Source: Sphingomonas oligophenolica (GTDB lineage: Bacteria > Pseudomonadota > Alphaproteobacteria > Sphingomonadales > Sphingomonadaceae). From it: a stretch of DNA of 64,000 bases. Below the pieces are notes generated by a model. That model did not search any database. It worked only from the letters and a program-made list of their open reading frames with translations, and was not told the DNA's origin. Position numbers and translations under genes: made by a program. This document shows, piece after piece, positions 33,768 to 42,012 of this stretch. Position 1 is the first letter of the stretch. Every line of letters starts with the position of its first letter. The DNA lies in contig NZ_RCZK01000001.1 in NCBI RefSeq assembly GCF_006438955.1, positions 1 through 64,000 on the forward strand, written 5' to 3'.

Positions 33768-34520
33768 CTATCGCGCGGTTGCGCGATGCGCCTGGCGGGT
33801 GCTGCGTTCGAGCCGCCGCAGCAGCGATTCGATCGAGGGCGCGCCGTCTTCGATTGGCCCGCGCGGCAGTTCGACGCTCGTGATGCGTTCGCCCGCCGCC
33901 AGCGTCGGCGCGGTTCGGGGCGCGACGCTGTGGAGCGCCGACACCGGGCGGACCGGTTCGCGCGGTGCATCGGGCACCGCAGCGGGGTCGAACGCCGAGA
34001 GCGGCTGATCGAGATCCGCGGGCAGGTCGCGGATCACCGGCGGCGCGGTGCGCGTCGGCTCGACCGGGGGCATCGGCACGCCGAGATCGCGCGCGGTCAA
34101 TGGTCGCCGCGCGGGCGCATCGGGATGCGCATCGGCGCGGCGCAGCGTCGGGATGCGGTGATCATCGAAGGGCAGATCGTCCGCCATCGTCGCGACGGCT
34201 GCGTCGAGCGTCTTGCGATTCGCGGCGCGCGCCGCAAGCACGGATTCGAAGAAGCCACCCGAGCCGAACAGCAGGAACAGTCCCGACCAGGTCACCGCGG
34301 CTACCAGCACCCCGCCGCCCAGCGCAAGCAACGCGCGCGCGGTCGTGCCGAGCGGGGGTTGCGCCACCGCGACGACCGCGGCGATGCCACTGTTCCAGAC
34401 CAGATCCTCGAGCATCAGCGCGGGAATCAGCAACGCGACGAGCGCGGCGAGACAGCCCGCGATCAGCCCACCGACCGGGGCAATCCAGTATTTCAGGTTC
34501 GAAGGGGGAATCGCGACCAT
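33768..34520 (-). CDS. Membrane protein with Pro/Arg-rich cytosolic tail, unknown function
   Basis: The 250-aa protein has three N-terminal membrane segments (APVGGLIAGCLAALVALLIPAL, SGIAAVVAVAQPP.., ALLALGGGVLVAAVTWSGLFLLFGSGG). A cytosolic tail of about 150 residues follows, rich in Pro, Arg and Asp with no known domain, ending in a basic helix (SIESLLRRLERSTRQAHR). Its first 28 bp overlap the end of the glycosyltransferase gene, so translation is likely coupled. Homologues seem confined to related bacteria as far as I can recall; function is unknown. Confidence 0.65.
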   Translation of the reverse strand: MVAIPPSNLKYWIAPVGGLIAGCLAALVALLIPALMLEDLVWNSGIAAVVAVAQPPLGTTARALLALGGGVLVAAVTWSGLFLLFGSGGFFESVLAARAANRKTLDAAVATMADDLPFDDHRIPTLRRADAHPDAPARRPLTARDLGVPMPPVEPTRTAPPVIRDLPADLDQPLSAFDPAAVPDAPREPVRPVSALHSVAPRTAPTLAAGERITSVELPRGPIEDGAPSIESLLRRLERSTRQAHRATAR

Positions 34521-35728
34521 GTTCTTTCCATCGATGCGGCCGCCATCAGCCGCTGGTAAACCGGCTCGTAACCCATAATGTTTGACGACCAGTTACGCTC
34601 GCGCTCGACGAACGCGCGTGCCGCGGCGCGACGACGCGGCCAGGCGGCGCGGTCTTCGAACATCGCCGCCAGCGCGTGCGCGATCGCGGCGGGATCGTCG
34701 GGCCGAAACAGCGTGCCCGTCACCCCGTTCTCGATCAGTTCGCGGTGCCCGCCGACGTTCGACGCCGCGACCAGCTTGCCCTGCGCCATCGCCTCGAGTG
34801 GCTTCAGCGGCGTCACCAGATCGGTGAGGCGCATTGCCTTGCGCGGGTAGGCGAGAATATCAACGAGCCCGTAATAGCGGTCGACCACGGTGTGCGGCAC
34901 GCGCCCGACGAAGCGGATCGCGGCGGCCGCCGAGGATGCCGCAGCCTGCGCGCGCAATGCCGCCTCCATCGGCCCCCCGCCGACGAGCAGCAACCGCGCG
35001 GTGGGGCGCGCCGCGACCAGCGCGGGCATCGCCTCGATCAGGTCATCGAGCCCTTCGTAATCGTAGAAGCTGCCGATGAACCCGACGACATCGGCATCGG
35101 CCAGCCCCAACCCCGCCGCCAGCGCGTCGTCGCGCGGCGGCGGATCGCCGAACAGCGTCAGGTCGACCCCGTTGGGCGAGATAATGATTTTGGCGGGATC
35201 GATCCCACGCATGATCAGATCGCCACGCAACCCGTCGCAGATCACCGCGACCGCATCCGCGCGGCGCACCGCCCAGGTTTCGAGCGCGCGAGTCGCCTGA
35301 TACCGGAGTGATCCCTCGGTCCCGGTGCCGTTGCCGACCGCCGCATCCTCCCAGAAGGCGCGAATCTCATAGACCAGCGGCAACCCGCGGCGCCGCGCCA
35401 CCAGCCACGCCGCGAGCGCGTCGATCACCGGGGAATGCGCGTGCAGAATGTCGGGGCGAAAGGCATCGACCGCCGCGTCGATCCGCCGCGCGAACGCCGC
35501 GATTCCGCGCAGTTCGCCGATCGCGCCGTGCTGGCGCGCGATGCGCGTCCGGTGGAAGGTCAAGTCATCGACCTGCTCGACCGCGTCGGTCGCCTCGCCG
35601 TGGCGCGGCCCGGTCACTGCGGCGACCTGCCACCCCTTGCCCTCCTGCGCCTTCAGGATCGCGCGGGTGCGAAAGGTGTAGCCGCTTTGCAGCGGCAGGC
35701 CGTGATCGAGAATATGCAGGATACGCAT
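34493..35728 (-). CDS. Glycosyltransferase, exosortase-A-system associated type
   Basis: The 411-aa protein is a GT-B (family 4-like) glycosyltransferase. Its N-terminus MRILHILDHGLPLQSGYTF and the stretch PLVYEIRAFWEDAAVGNGT are characteristic of the glycosyltransferase group linked to exosortase A/PEP-CTERM loci. The nucleotide-sugar half has ISPNGVDLTLF, GFIGSFYDYEGLDDLIEA, LLLVGGGP and KPLEAMAQGKLVAASNVGGHRELI with the family's conserved Glu. It should add a sugar during exopolysaccharide or glycoprotein assembly at the inner membrane. It is divergent from the O-ligase gene. Confidence 0.88.
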   Translation of the reverse strand: MRILHILDHGLPLQSGYTFRTRAILKAQEGKGWQVAAVTGPRHGEATDAVEQVDDLTFHRTRIARQHGAIGELRGIAAFARRIDAAVDAFRPDILHAHSPVIDALAAWLVARRRGLPLVYEIRAFWEDAAVGNGTGTEGSLRYQATRALETWAVRRADAVAVICDGLRGDLIMRGIDPAKIIISPNGVDLTLFGDPPPRDDALAAGLGLADADVVGFIGSFYDYEGLDDLIEAMPALVAARPTARLLLVGGGPMEAALRAQAAASSAAAAIRFVGRVPHTVVDRYYGLVDILAYPRKAMRLTDLVTPLKPLEAMAQGKLVAASNVGGHRELIENGVTGTLFRPDDPAAIAHALAAMFEDRAAWPRRRAAARAFVERERNWSSNIMGYEPVYQRLMAAASMERTWSRFPLRT

Positions 35729-35827
35729 CGTGGAAATAGCCCTGCCACGAACGGGCTTAACGCGGCGTCAACTCGGCCCGGCGCATAGCCGGGTTCGCAA
35801 CGGGGCGACGAGCGCGGTGACGACGGG

Positions 35828-35965
35828 ATGATCAACAATTTCGCGATCCTGCTGACCCACGGGCTGATGATGCTCGCCGCGTGGACGTTGCTCAGGCGTC
35901 CCGATCTCGACGACGAATCCACGCCCGGGCCGGCCGATCACGAAGGTCGCTGGCCACGTGCATGA
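35828..35965 (+). CDS. Small membrane protein before the O-ligase gene
   Basis: A 45-codon frame starting at the ATG at 35828 encodes one hydrophobic helix (INNFAILLTHGLMMLAAWTLL) and a polar, acidic tail. It ends at 35965, 8 bp inside the following gene, whose GTG start lies at 35958, so translation would be coupled. The ribosome site is poor. Nothing else occupies the 229 bp between the glycosyltransferase and O-ligase genes. Confidence 0.45.
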   Translation: MINNFAILLTHGLMMLAAWTLLRRPDLDDESTPGPADHEGRWPRA

Positions 35966-37301
35966 CCTGATCTTCCTCGGCTTCCTGGCGGCGCTGTTCG
36001 CGGCGGGATTGCGCAAACCGTTCCTGCTGGTGCTGACCTATGTCTATATCGACGTTGTCTCGCCGCAGCGGCTGACCTATTATCTGCTCAACAGCGTGCC
36101 GATCTCGCTGATCGCGGTGGCGATGGCGGTCGGCGGGTTCCTGATCGCGGACAAGAAGGCCGACGTCCGCTTCGCGCCGCGCCAGGCGCTGATCGTCCTG
36201 CTGCTGCTGTATTGCGGGATGACGACGATGTCCGCCGATTTCCCGATCGAGGCCGCGGACAAATGGGAATGGGTGTGGAAGGCGCTTGCGTTCGCCGCGT
36301 TCCTGCCGCTGACGCTGCGCACCAAGCTCAGGATCGAGGCGCTGCTGCTGTTCATGGTCCTGTCCGCGGCGACGATCATCATCGTCGGCGGGATCAAGAC
36401 CGCGGCGGGCGGCGGCGGCTATGGCGAACTCGACCTGATGGTGACCAACAACAGCGGACTCTACGAAAGCAGCACGATATCCGCGGTCGCGATCGCGATC
36501 ATCCCCCTCATCCTCTGGTTCATGAAATACGGGACGATCTTCCCTCCCGACTGGAAAGTGAAGACGTTCGGTTTCGCGCTCATTTTTTCGTGCCTGCTGA
36601 TGCCAATCGGCACCTCGGCGCGGACCGGGCTGCTGTGCATCGTGTTCCTCGCGCTGGTGATGTTCCGGCTATCCAAGCGCAAGCTCGCCTATATCGCGGC
36701 GACGGTGGTGCTTGCCGTGGCCGCGGTACCACTGCTCCCGTCATCGTTCACGCAGCGGATGGACACGATCAAGACCCACCAGGGCGACGAATCGGCCTCG
36801 ACCCGGATCGCGGTGTGGGCGTGGACGATCGGCTACGCCAAGGCGCACCCGTTCGGCGGGGGCTTCAACGCGTTTCTCCAGAACAAGGTGCGCTACGAAT
36901 TGCGGAGTGCCGACGGCGATGCGGCGGGCGTGACCAACGACAAGGCGCGCGCGTATCACAGCGCCTATTTCGAAATGCTCGGCGAACAGGGGTATCCGGG
37001 GCTTGCGATCTGGCTGATCATCAATTTGGCGGGGGTCTGGCGGATGGAGGTGATCCGCCGCCGGCATCGCGATCCCGACGACCCCTATGCCTGGGGCGGC
37101 GCGCTCGCCGCCGCGTTGCAGTCGGGGCACCTCATCTATCTGCTCGGCGGCGCGTTCGTCGGGATCGCGTTCCAGCCGTTCATCTACATGCTGATCGGCG
37201 CGCAGATCGGACTCGATACCTATCTGACGCGCAAACGGGGAGACACCATCGTGACGGCGTTTCGTCCGGTTTCCACCAAAGCGGTGATCGCGCCCGTCTG
37301 A
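35958..37301 (+). CDS. O-antigen ligase-like polymerase, exosortase-A-system associated
   Basis: The 447-aa protein has about ten membrane segments and a large outer loop near residues 265-345 (SSFTQRMDTIKTHQGDESASTRIAVWAWTIGYA, then FGGGFNAFLQNK), where the TRIAVWAWTIG and P-F-G-G-G segments match the Wzy/WaaL superfamily signature. The opening VYIDVVSPQRLTYYLLNSVP is typical of the putative O-glycosylation ligase found at exosortase A loci. It would polymerise or transfer a lipid-linked glycan on the periplasmic side. The start codon is GTG at 35958. The exosortase itself is not in the window. Confidence 0.87.
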   Translation: MHDLIFLGFLAALFAAGLRKPFLLVLTYVYIDVVSPQRLTYYLLNSVPISLIAVAMAVGGFLIADKKADVRFAPRQALIVLLLLYCGMTTMSADFPIEAADKWEWVWKALAFAAFLPLTLRTKLRIEALLLFMVLSAATIIIVGGIKTAAGGGGYGELDLMVTNNSGLYESSTISAVAIAIIPLILWFMKYGTIFPPDWKVKTFGFALIFSCLLMPIGTSARTGLLCIVFLALVMFRLSKRKLAYIAATVVLAVAAVPLLPSSFTQRMDTIKTHQGDESASTRIAVWAWTIGYAKAHPFGGGFNAFLQNKVRYELRSADGDAAGVTNDKARAYHSAYFEMLGEQGYPGLAIWLIINLAGVWRMEVIRRRHRDPDDPYAWGGALAAALQSGHLIYLLGGAFVGIAFQPFIYMLIGAQIGLDTYLTRKRGDTIVTAFRPVSTKAVIAPV

Positions 37302-37521
37302 TCATCGTGCCACGCTTCAGAATGCGAAAACGCGGGTTCGAGCCATTTGGAGCTCCGCACGACGTATCTAGGGCGGATATCGGCACCGCGATGTCACACA
37401 CCGGGTACAGCGCGACGTGCGCATTGTCCTTGCGAAGATCGGCACCGCATCGCTAACCATTTTCGATCGACAGGCGCCCGGGCCAAGACCGCGCTTTCGA
37501 CACCGGCAGGGAGCTTTCCAG
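37302..37521. other. Intergenic region without recognisable gene
   Basis: About 220 bp between the O-ligase stop and a possible 29-codon leader frame. I see no clear promoter, terminator or structured RNA here. Confidence 0.4.
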
Positions 37522-37611
37522 ATGGATGAAACCGATGCCCACCACATTGCCCGCCGGACCAGAACGAGGACAAGTGAGCCATCAGCGAGCGGCGGGAGGG
37601 CCCGAGGTTGA
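37522..37611 (+). CDS. Possible 29-aa leader peptide before the flavoprotein gene
   Basis: A short frame from the ATG at 37522 ([17 protein letters not shown]..) has AGGGAG about nine bases upstream and ends with TGA overlapping the TTG start of the following gene (TTGA at 37608). This could couple translation of the flavoprotein. It is very basic at its end. It may equally be chance. Confidence 0.3.
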   Translation: MDETDAHHIARRTRTRTSEPSASGGRARG

Positions 37612-38843
37612 CGACAACTCATGACGTGCTGATCGTCGGCGCAGGCCATGCCGGTGCGCAATGCGCGATCGCGCTGCGCCAGGGCGGCTTCACGAAGTCG
37701 GTCGCGATGATCACCGAAGAGGCGGATTACCCTTATGAGCGCCCGCCGCTGTCGAAGGAATATCTCACCAAGCACAAATCGTTCGAGCGGATCCTGATCC
37801 GCCAGCCGGGATTCTGGGACGAGCGCGACATTGGCGTACTGCTGAACCAACGTGTCACCCGGGTCGATCCGGGGGCCAAGACGGTGACGACCGAGGACGG
37901 CGACACGATCGGTTATGGCACGCTCGTCTGGGCGACCGGCGGCGCGGCGCGGCGGCTATCGTGCGATGGGAGCGACCTGGTCGGCGTCCATGGTATCCGT
38001 ACCCGTGCCGATGTCGATCGGCTCGAGGCGGAATTGCCGACGGCGCATCGAGTCGTCGTGGTCGGCGGCGGCTATATCGGGCTCGAGGCGGCGGCGGCGC
38101 TGTCGAAATTCGGTAAGGATGTGACCGTCCTCGAAGCGCTCGACCGGGTGCTCGCGCGCGTCGCTGGAAAGGAATTATCGCGATTTTTCGAGGCCGAGCA
38201 CCGCGCGCATGGCGTCGATGTCCGGCTGGGCGTCGGCGTCGATCGCCTGATCGGAGGGAGCGGTCGCGTCACCGGCGTGCAGCTCGCCGACAGCAGCATG
38301 CTGCCCGCGGACATGGTGATCGTCGGCATCGGGATCGTCCCCGCGGTCCAGCCGCTGATCGCCGCAGGAGCGGCGGGCGGCAATGGCGTGGCGGTCGACG
38401 ATCAGTGCCGCACCACCCTGCCCGACATCTACGCGGTCGGCGACTGCGCGCTGCACTCCAATGACTATGCCGACGGTGCGTCTATCCGCGTGGAATCGGT
38501 CCAGAATGCCACCGATCAGGCGAACGTGGCGGCAAAGACGATCATGGGTACGGGCCACCCCTATGATGCGGTGCCATGGTTCTGGTCGACCCAGTATGAC
38601 TTGAAACTGCAAACCGTCGGGCTGTCCACCGGATTTGATACCGCCGTCACGCGCGGCGATCCGGCCACGCGCAGCTTCTCGATCGTCTATCTCAAGCGCG
38701 GCCGCGTGATCGCGCTCGACTGCGTCAACATGATCAAGGATTATGTCCAAGGCCGCAAGCTAGTGACGGCGCGCGCCGAAATCGATCCGGCGCAGCTGGC
38801 CAATCCGGGCGTGCCGCTGAAGGACATGGTTCCCGCCGCCTGA
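37608..38843 (+). CDS. FAD-dependent ferredoxin/rubredoxin reductase-like oxidoreductase
   Basis: The 411-aa protein has an N-terminal FAD motif [20 protein letters not shown], the family stretch [14 protein letters not shown], an NAD motif [26 protein letters not shown] at about residues 145-165, and a second FAD site [12 protein letters not shown]. The C-terminal domain ([18 protein letters not shown]) is that of putidaredoxin, rubredoxin and ferredoxin reductases. It passes electrons from NADH to a small iron-sulphur partner, often for a P450 or a ring-hydroxylating oxygenase; neither is in the window. The only suitable start is TTG at 37608. Confidence 0.93.
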   Translation: MTTTHDVLIVGAGHAGAQCAIALRQGGFTKSVAMITEEADYPYERPPLSKEYLTKHKSFERILIRQPGFWDERDIGVLLNQRVTRVDPGAKTVTTEDGDTIGYGTLVWATGGAARRLSCDGSDLVGVHGIRTRADVDRLEAELPTAHRVVVVGGGYIGLEAAAALSKFGKDVTVLEALDRVLARVAGKELSRFFEAEHRAHGVDVRLGVGVDRLIGGSGRVTGVQLADSSMLPADMVIVGIGIVPAVQPLIAAGAAGGNGVAVDDQCRTTLPDIYAVGDCALHSNDYADGASIRVESVQNATDQANVAAKTIMGTGHPYDAVPWFWSTQYDLKLQTVGLSTGFDTAVTRGDPATRSFSIVYLKRGRVIALDCVNMIKDYVQGRKLVTARAEIDPAQLANPGVPLKDMVPAA

Positions 38844-38872
38844 GCCGCCCATCAGAGCACGCTTGTAGCCAC

Positions 38873-38903
38873 AAAAAACCCGCCAGTCCGTCGGGCTGGC
38901 GGG
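38873..38903 (-). terminator. Terminator downstream of tRNA-Val
   Basis: CCCGCCAG (38879-38886) pairs with CTGGCGGG (38896-38903); on the minus strand six T residues follow. It ends the tRNA-Val transcript, and the hairpin may also slow transcripts from the flavoprotein gene on the other strand. Confidence 0.88.
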
Positions 38904-38912
38904 GTTCATGTC

Positions 38913-38987
38913 TGGTGGGCGTGGCAAGGATTGAACTTGCGACCCCTGCGATGTCAACACAGTGCTCTACCACTGAGCTACACGCCC
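38913..38987 (-). tRNA. tRNA-Val (anticodon GAC)
   Basis: The 75-base gene has acceptor arms GGGCGTG and CACGCCC, D arm GCTCAGTGGTAGAGC, anticodon loop TTGACAT with GAC, and T loop TTCAATC in the arm GCAAG..CTTGC. CCA is encoded. A terminator follows 9 bp after the CCA end. Confidence 0.95.
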
Positions 38988-39037
38988 ACGAGGAGGGTGC
39001 CACTAGCGGCGGGATGCGGGCGGCGCAAGCGGTTCGT

Positions 39038-39415
39038 TCAATTAAGCCCGGTGGCGCTCCCGATCTCGAACATCCGGTCGATTTCGAGCACCAGATCGCG
39101 CAGGTGGAATGGCTTAGACAGCACGCGCGCACCAGGCATCTCGCGCCCCGCCTTCAATGTCACCGCGGCGAATCCGGTGATGAACATCACGCGGAGCCCC
39201 TGAACCATCTCGCCCGCGCGGCGCGCGAGTTCGATCCCGTCCATCTCGGGCATCACGATATCGGTCAGCAACAGGTCGAAATGCTCGGTTTCGAGCAGCG
39301 GCATCGCCGCGGTGCCGCGGTCGACCGCGGTCACCGCATAGCCCGAGCGCTCGAGCGCGCGCGTCAGATATTCGCGCATCACCTGGTCGTCCTCGGCCAG
39401 CAGAATCCGGATCAT
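39038..39415 (-). CDS. cpdR: Stand-alone response regulator, CpdR-like
   Basis: The 125-aa protein is a receiver domain with no output domain: acidic pocket AEDD (residues 7-10), phosphoacceptor Asp52 in LLLTDIVMPEMDG, Thr in VMFITGFAAV and Lys101 in RVLSKPFHLRDLV. The segments VMPEMDGIELARR, MFITGFAAVTL and SKPFHLRDLV closely resemble CpdR of Caulobacter, which, unphosphorylated, primes ClpXP to degrade cell-cycle regulators and is controlled by the CckA-ChpT phosphorelay. The start at 39415 (MIRILLAEDD) is preferred to an ATG eight codons earlier. It lies upstream of N-formylglutamate amidohydrolase on the other strand. Confidence 0.88.
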   Translation of the reverse strand: MIRILLAEDDQVMREYLTRALERSGYAVTAVDRGTAAMPLLETEHFDLLLTDIVMPEMDGIELARRAGEMVQGLRVMFITGFAAVTLKAGREMPGARVLSKPFHLRDLVLEIDRMFEIGSATGLN

Positions 39416-39505
39416 CGCCTCAACCCCTTGTTGCCGCAACCTACGCCCGAACGGGTAAAGATTTCCAGCGCCTTTGCGGTTCGCCTTGGTTATGGCGTGT
39501 CATTG

Positions 39506-40345
39506 ATGGACGGTTCGTTCGATCTCTACGCCGATCCGGTGCCTGCCAGCCCGGTCGTGCTGTCGGTCCCGCACGCAGGGCGTGATTATCCGCTGGCGTT
39601 GCGCGCCGCGCTCCAGGTGCCGCTGGCCGCGCTCCGCCCGCTCGAGGATCGCCACGTCGACGCGGTCGCGCTGGCGGCACGGGGCCGCGAGACGCTGATC
39701 GTCCAGCGCCGCGCGCGCGCCTGGATCGACCTCAACCGCGGCGAGGACGAACGCGATCCGCGGGTCGACGAAGGCGCCGACCCGAAGGGCCAGCCGATGG
39801 GATCGGCCAAGGTCAGGAGCGGGCTGGGGCTGGTCCCGCGCCGCGCGCTGGGTGCCGGATCGGTCTGGCGGCGGCGGTTCGCGGATGCCGATATCGCGAC
39901 GCGGATCGCGCGCGATCACCGGCCCTACCACGCCGCGCTATCGACCGCGCTGGCGTGCGCACAGGCAAGATTCGGCACCGCGATCCTGATCGACCTCCAT
40001 TCGATGCCCCCGCTCGCGAGCGGCGTAGGGATCGTGCTGGGCGACCGGTTCGGGCGCGCCGCGGGGGCAAGATTCGTCGCATGCGCCGATGCGGTGGCGC
40101 GCGGCGCGGGTTTCGCGACCGCGCTCAATCTGCCCTATGCCGGCGGCCATACCCTGACGACGCATGGTCGGCCCGCAGCGGGAATCCACGCGATTCAGGT
40201 CGAAATCGACCGCGCACTCTATTTAGATGCCGCGCTCGATATGCCGGGGAACGGGATAGAAGCGATCGCCGCGATGCTCCGGGCGATGATCGCCGCGCTG
40301 GCGTCAGAGGCCCTGGCCCAGCGCTATGACTGCGCCGCCGAATGA
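39506..40345 (+). CDS. N-formylglutamate amidohydrolase family protein
   Basis: The 279-aa protein has VVLSVPHAGRDYP with the first metal-ligand His, RPLEDRHVDAVAL, RARAWIDLNRGEDERDPR, then ILIDLHSMPP and NLPYAGGHTLTTHGRP. This set of motifs is that of N-formylglutamate amidohydrolase (HutG-type) proteins, which free glutamate from N-formylglutamate in histidine breakdown; many family members outside hut operons may act on other N-acyl compounds. No other hut gene is nearby. The ATG at 39506 is used; the frame stays open far upstream but without family features. Confidence 0.87.
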   Translation: MDGSFDLYADPVPASPVVLSVPHAGRDYPLALRAALQVPLAALRPLEDRHVDAVALAARGRETLIVQRRARAWIDLNRGEDERDPRVDEGADPKGQPMGSAKVRSGLGLVPRRALGAGSVWRRRFADADIATRIARDHRPYHAALSTALACAQARFGTAILIDLHSMPPLASGVGIVLGDRFGRAAGARFVACADAVARGAGFATALNLPYAGGHTLTTHGRPAAGIHAIQVEIDRALYLDAALDMPGNGIEAIAAMLRAMIAALASEALAQRYDCAAE

Positions 40346-40362
40346 CCACCACCGACTGAACC

Positions 40363-40396
40363 AAAAAAACCACCCCGCGTATAACACGCGAGGTGG
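40363..40396 (-). terminator. Rho-independent terminator of the candidate small RNA
   Basis: On the minus strand CCACC-T-CGCGT pairs with ACGCG-G-GGTGG apart from one mismatch, closing a five-base loop, and is followed by seven T residues (opposite 40363-40369). The nearest upstream minus-strand coding gene ends about 150 bp away, so this may also end the cytochrome b561 transcript. Confidence 0.75.
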
Positions 40397-40471
40397 CCAA
40401 GGTTCAGGGAGGAGACACGCCTGAAAGGCGCGTCGTACGACCGTGCGAAAGGGGGGAACACAGGGCCGTAC
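40363..40471 (-). ncRNA. Candidate small RNA with CUCCUCCC motif
   Basis: A promoter-like pair (TTGAAC, 16 bp, TATTTA) lies at 40478-40505 on the minus strand, and a terminator with a T-run lies at 40363-40396. The predicted transcript of about 109 nt can form a stem between CGTACG copies near its 5' end around a loop with six C residues (opposite 40451-40456). A second hairpin follows (ACGCGCC, loop TTTCA, GGCGTGT), then single-stranded CTCCTCCC (opposite 40407-40414), then the terminator. C-rich anti-Shine-Dalgarno motifs of this kind mark known alphaproteobacterial sRNAs such as the cuckoo (CcsR) RNAs of Rhodobacter. No protein is encoded. Identity is inferred, not shown. Confidence 0.6.
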
Positions 40472-40477
40472 GAGGCA

Positions 40478-40505
40478 TAAATAGGTGAACGCGGCGTTGG
40501 TTCAA
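40478..40505 (-). promoter_or_regulatory. Candidate sigma-70 promoter for the small RNA
   Basis: TTGAAC (opposite 40500-40505) and TATTTA (opposite 40478-40483) are separated by 16 bp, close to the housekeeping consensus. The predicted transcription start is near 40471. Confidence 0.55.
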
Positions 40506-40542
40506 CTGGGACGCGAATAAATTTGCGGGTACCGCCCGCCCC

Positions 40543-41097
40543 TCATCCGCGGTCGTTGGCAACCGCCGGGATCATCCGCCCCAACACGCCGTCGCGCAGC
40601 AGGAAATGATGCCGCAGCGCCGCGCCGACATGAAGCGCGACGAGCGCCAGCATCAGCCAGCCCAGCACGCCATGCCCCTGATGCGCCACGTCGCCGAGCG
40701 CTTTCGACACCGGCAGTTTGGGCGCGTCGACCAGCCAGTAGAAGCCGATCGGATGCTTGCCCGCCGACGCCATCATCCAGCCGGTGAACGGCATCAGCAG
40801 GATCAGCGCATACAACGCGATATGGGTCGCGCGCGCCGCCACCTGCTGCCACCGCGGGACATCGGTCGGCGCGGGGAGAAAGGGGTGGCTCAACCGCCAT
40901 GCGACCCGCGCCAGCGACAGGATCAGGACGGTGAGCCCGAACGACATATGAAGCGGGATCGCCCAGCGTACGCCGTGGAGCAGGCTGTCGTGGAGCAGCC
41001 CGATCGCGAGATTCGCGATTACCAGTGCCGCGATCGACCAGTGGAGCCAGATCGCGACGGTCGAATAGCGGACCCGGGCGGTGTCGGAAACGGGCAT
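40543..41097 (-). CDS. Cytochrome b561 family protein
   Basis: The 184-aa protein has four membrane segments with the heme-ligand histidines expected of cytochrome b561: VAIWLHWSIAALVIANLAIG, IPLHMSFGLTVLILSLAR, AARATHIALYALILLMPFTGWMM and LGWLMLALVALHVGAALRHH. Two b-type hemes would carry electrons across the inner membrane, in some relatives from superoxide to ubiquinone (CybB/YodB type). The start at 41097 (MPVSDTARVRYS) fits the family; upstream codons in frame do not. Confidence 0.92.
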   Translation of the reverse strand: MPVSDTARVRYSTVAIWLHWSIAALVIANLAIGLLHDSLLHGVRWAIPLHMSFGLTVLILSLARVAWRLSHPFLPAPTDVPRWQQVAARATHIALYALILLMPFTGWMMASAGKHPIGFYWLVDAPKLPVSKALGDVAHQGHGVLGWLMLALVALHVGAALRHHFLLRDGVLGRMIPAVANDRG

Positions 41098-41179
41098 ACG
41101 GGCTCCTGATCGATGATGACGCTCTGCTCCCACCGTCGGCGGTGGCATCGGGCGGGTCAAGCCCGCCGCGCTGCCGCCG

Positions 41180-41947
41180 TCAGTTGAGCGTCGCGGCGTT
41201 GGGCGTCTTGCCGAGCTGGACCTGACGCGCGAAGATGTCGCGCATCAGCGCCAGCGAGAACAGGTGCGCGTACAGCAGCGGCAGCATACCCGACTGCGAC
41301 ATCTTGCGCAGCTGGTCACCGCGCAGATCGGCGAGCTTCTGTTCGTCGACCATCTGGAACCCGCGATAGATAAAGGGCTGCTGGTTCTCCTCGACCTGGA
41401 TGCTCACCTCGCCGTCCATCAGCAGGTTCTGTTCGCGCAGTTCGTTCATGAAATTCTGGGTCCGCGCGCCGGCCTGCTCGAACTGTTCGGCGAACGCCAG
41501 GACACCCTTGGTGAAATCGGTCGGCTCGCCGTCGGCGAACAGCGCCTCGCCCTCGTCGAATGCGCCGATCGTGTCCGATGTCGGATCGAAGCACAGCGAC
41601 AGCTCGTCGGCATCGGGGCGCAGCCGCGCGAGCATATAGGGGTACCGACGGACATAGGCGGGGACATAGAAATTGTCTTCGGTCAGCTTGCCGTCGTCGC
41701 CCATGAAGACGTTGACGCCCTCGTTCAGCCCCATCAGCGCGAGCGGGATCGCATCGTCGCCGACCGAAAACACGATCGGCATGTGGCGCTGGACCAGCGG
41801 GAATTCCTCCACCGTGATCGGGATCGCATGCTGGCCGATCAGAAACGGCGCGGTATCCTGCGGCTTGACCTTCCAGCCCGCATGGGTCTCGCTGGAAAGC
41901 GGCTCCAGCCCGTTGTAGAAAAGCGGAAGGGGTGCCGCGCTGGCCAT
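41180..41947 (-). CDS. SapC family protein
   Basis: The 255-aa protein begins LPLFYNGLEPLSSETHAGWKV and contains IPITVEEFPLVQRHMPIVFSVGDDAIPLALMGLNEGVN and VPAYVRRYPYMLARL, blocks typical of the SapC family (named after a Campylobacter surface-layer-linked protein). No signal peptide, membrane segment or catalytic motif is evident. In sphingomonads and Caulobacter it often occurs near TonB-receptor and tryptophan halogenase genes; here it is alone. Function unproven. Confidence 0.87.
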   Translation of the reverse strand: MASAAPLPLFYNGLEPLSSETHAGWKVKPQDTAPFLIGQHAIPITVEEFPLVQRHMPIVFSVGDDAIPLALMGLNEGVNVFMGDDGKLTEDNFYVPAYVRRYPYMLARLRPDADELSLCFDPTSDTIGAFDEGEALFADGEPTDFTKGVLAFAEQFEQAGARTQNFMNELREQNLLMDGEVSIQVEENQQPFIYRGFQMVDEQKLADLRGDQLRKMSQSGMLPLLYAHLFSLALMRDIFARQVQLGKTPNAATLN

Positions 41948-42012
41948 TGCATCGTCTCCATGGTCGGGTCGGTGAGAAAGCGGCATCCGTTGCCGCCGAT
42001 TGGCGCGAGCCT

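Noticed and set aside
38915..39505. N-terminal extension of the N-formylglutamate amidohydrolase through the tRNA-Val and cpdR region
   Set aside because: It would read through a tRNA gene and lie antisense to cpdR; the family domain begins just after the ATG at 39506.
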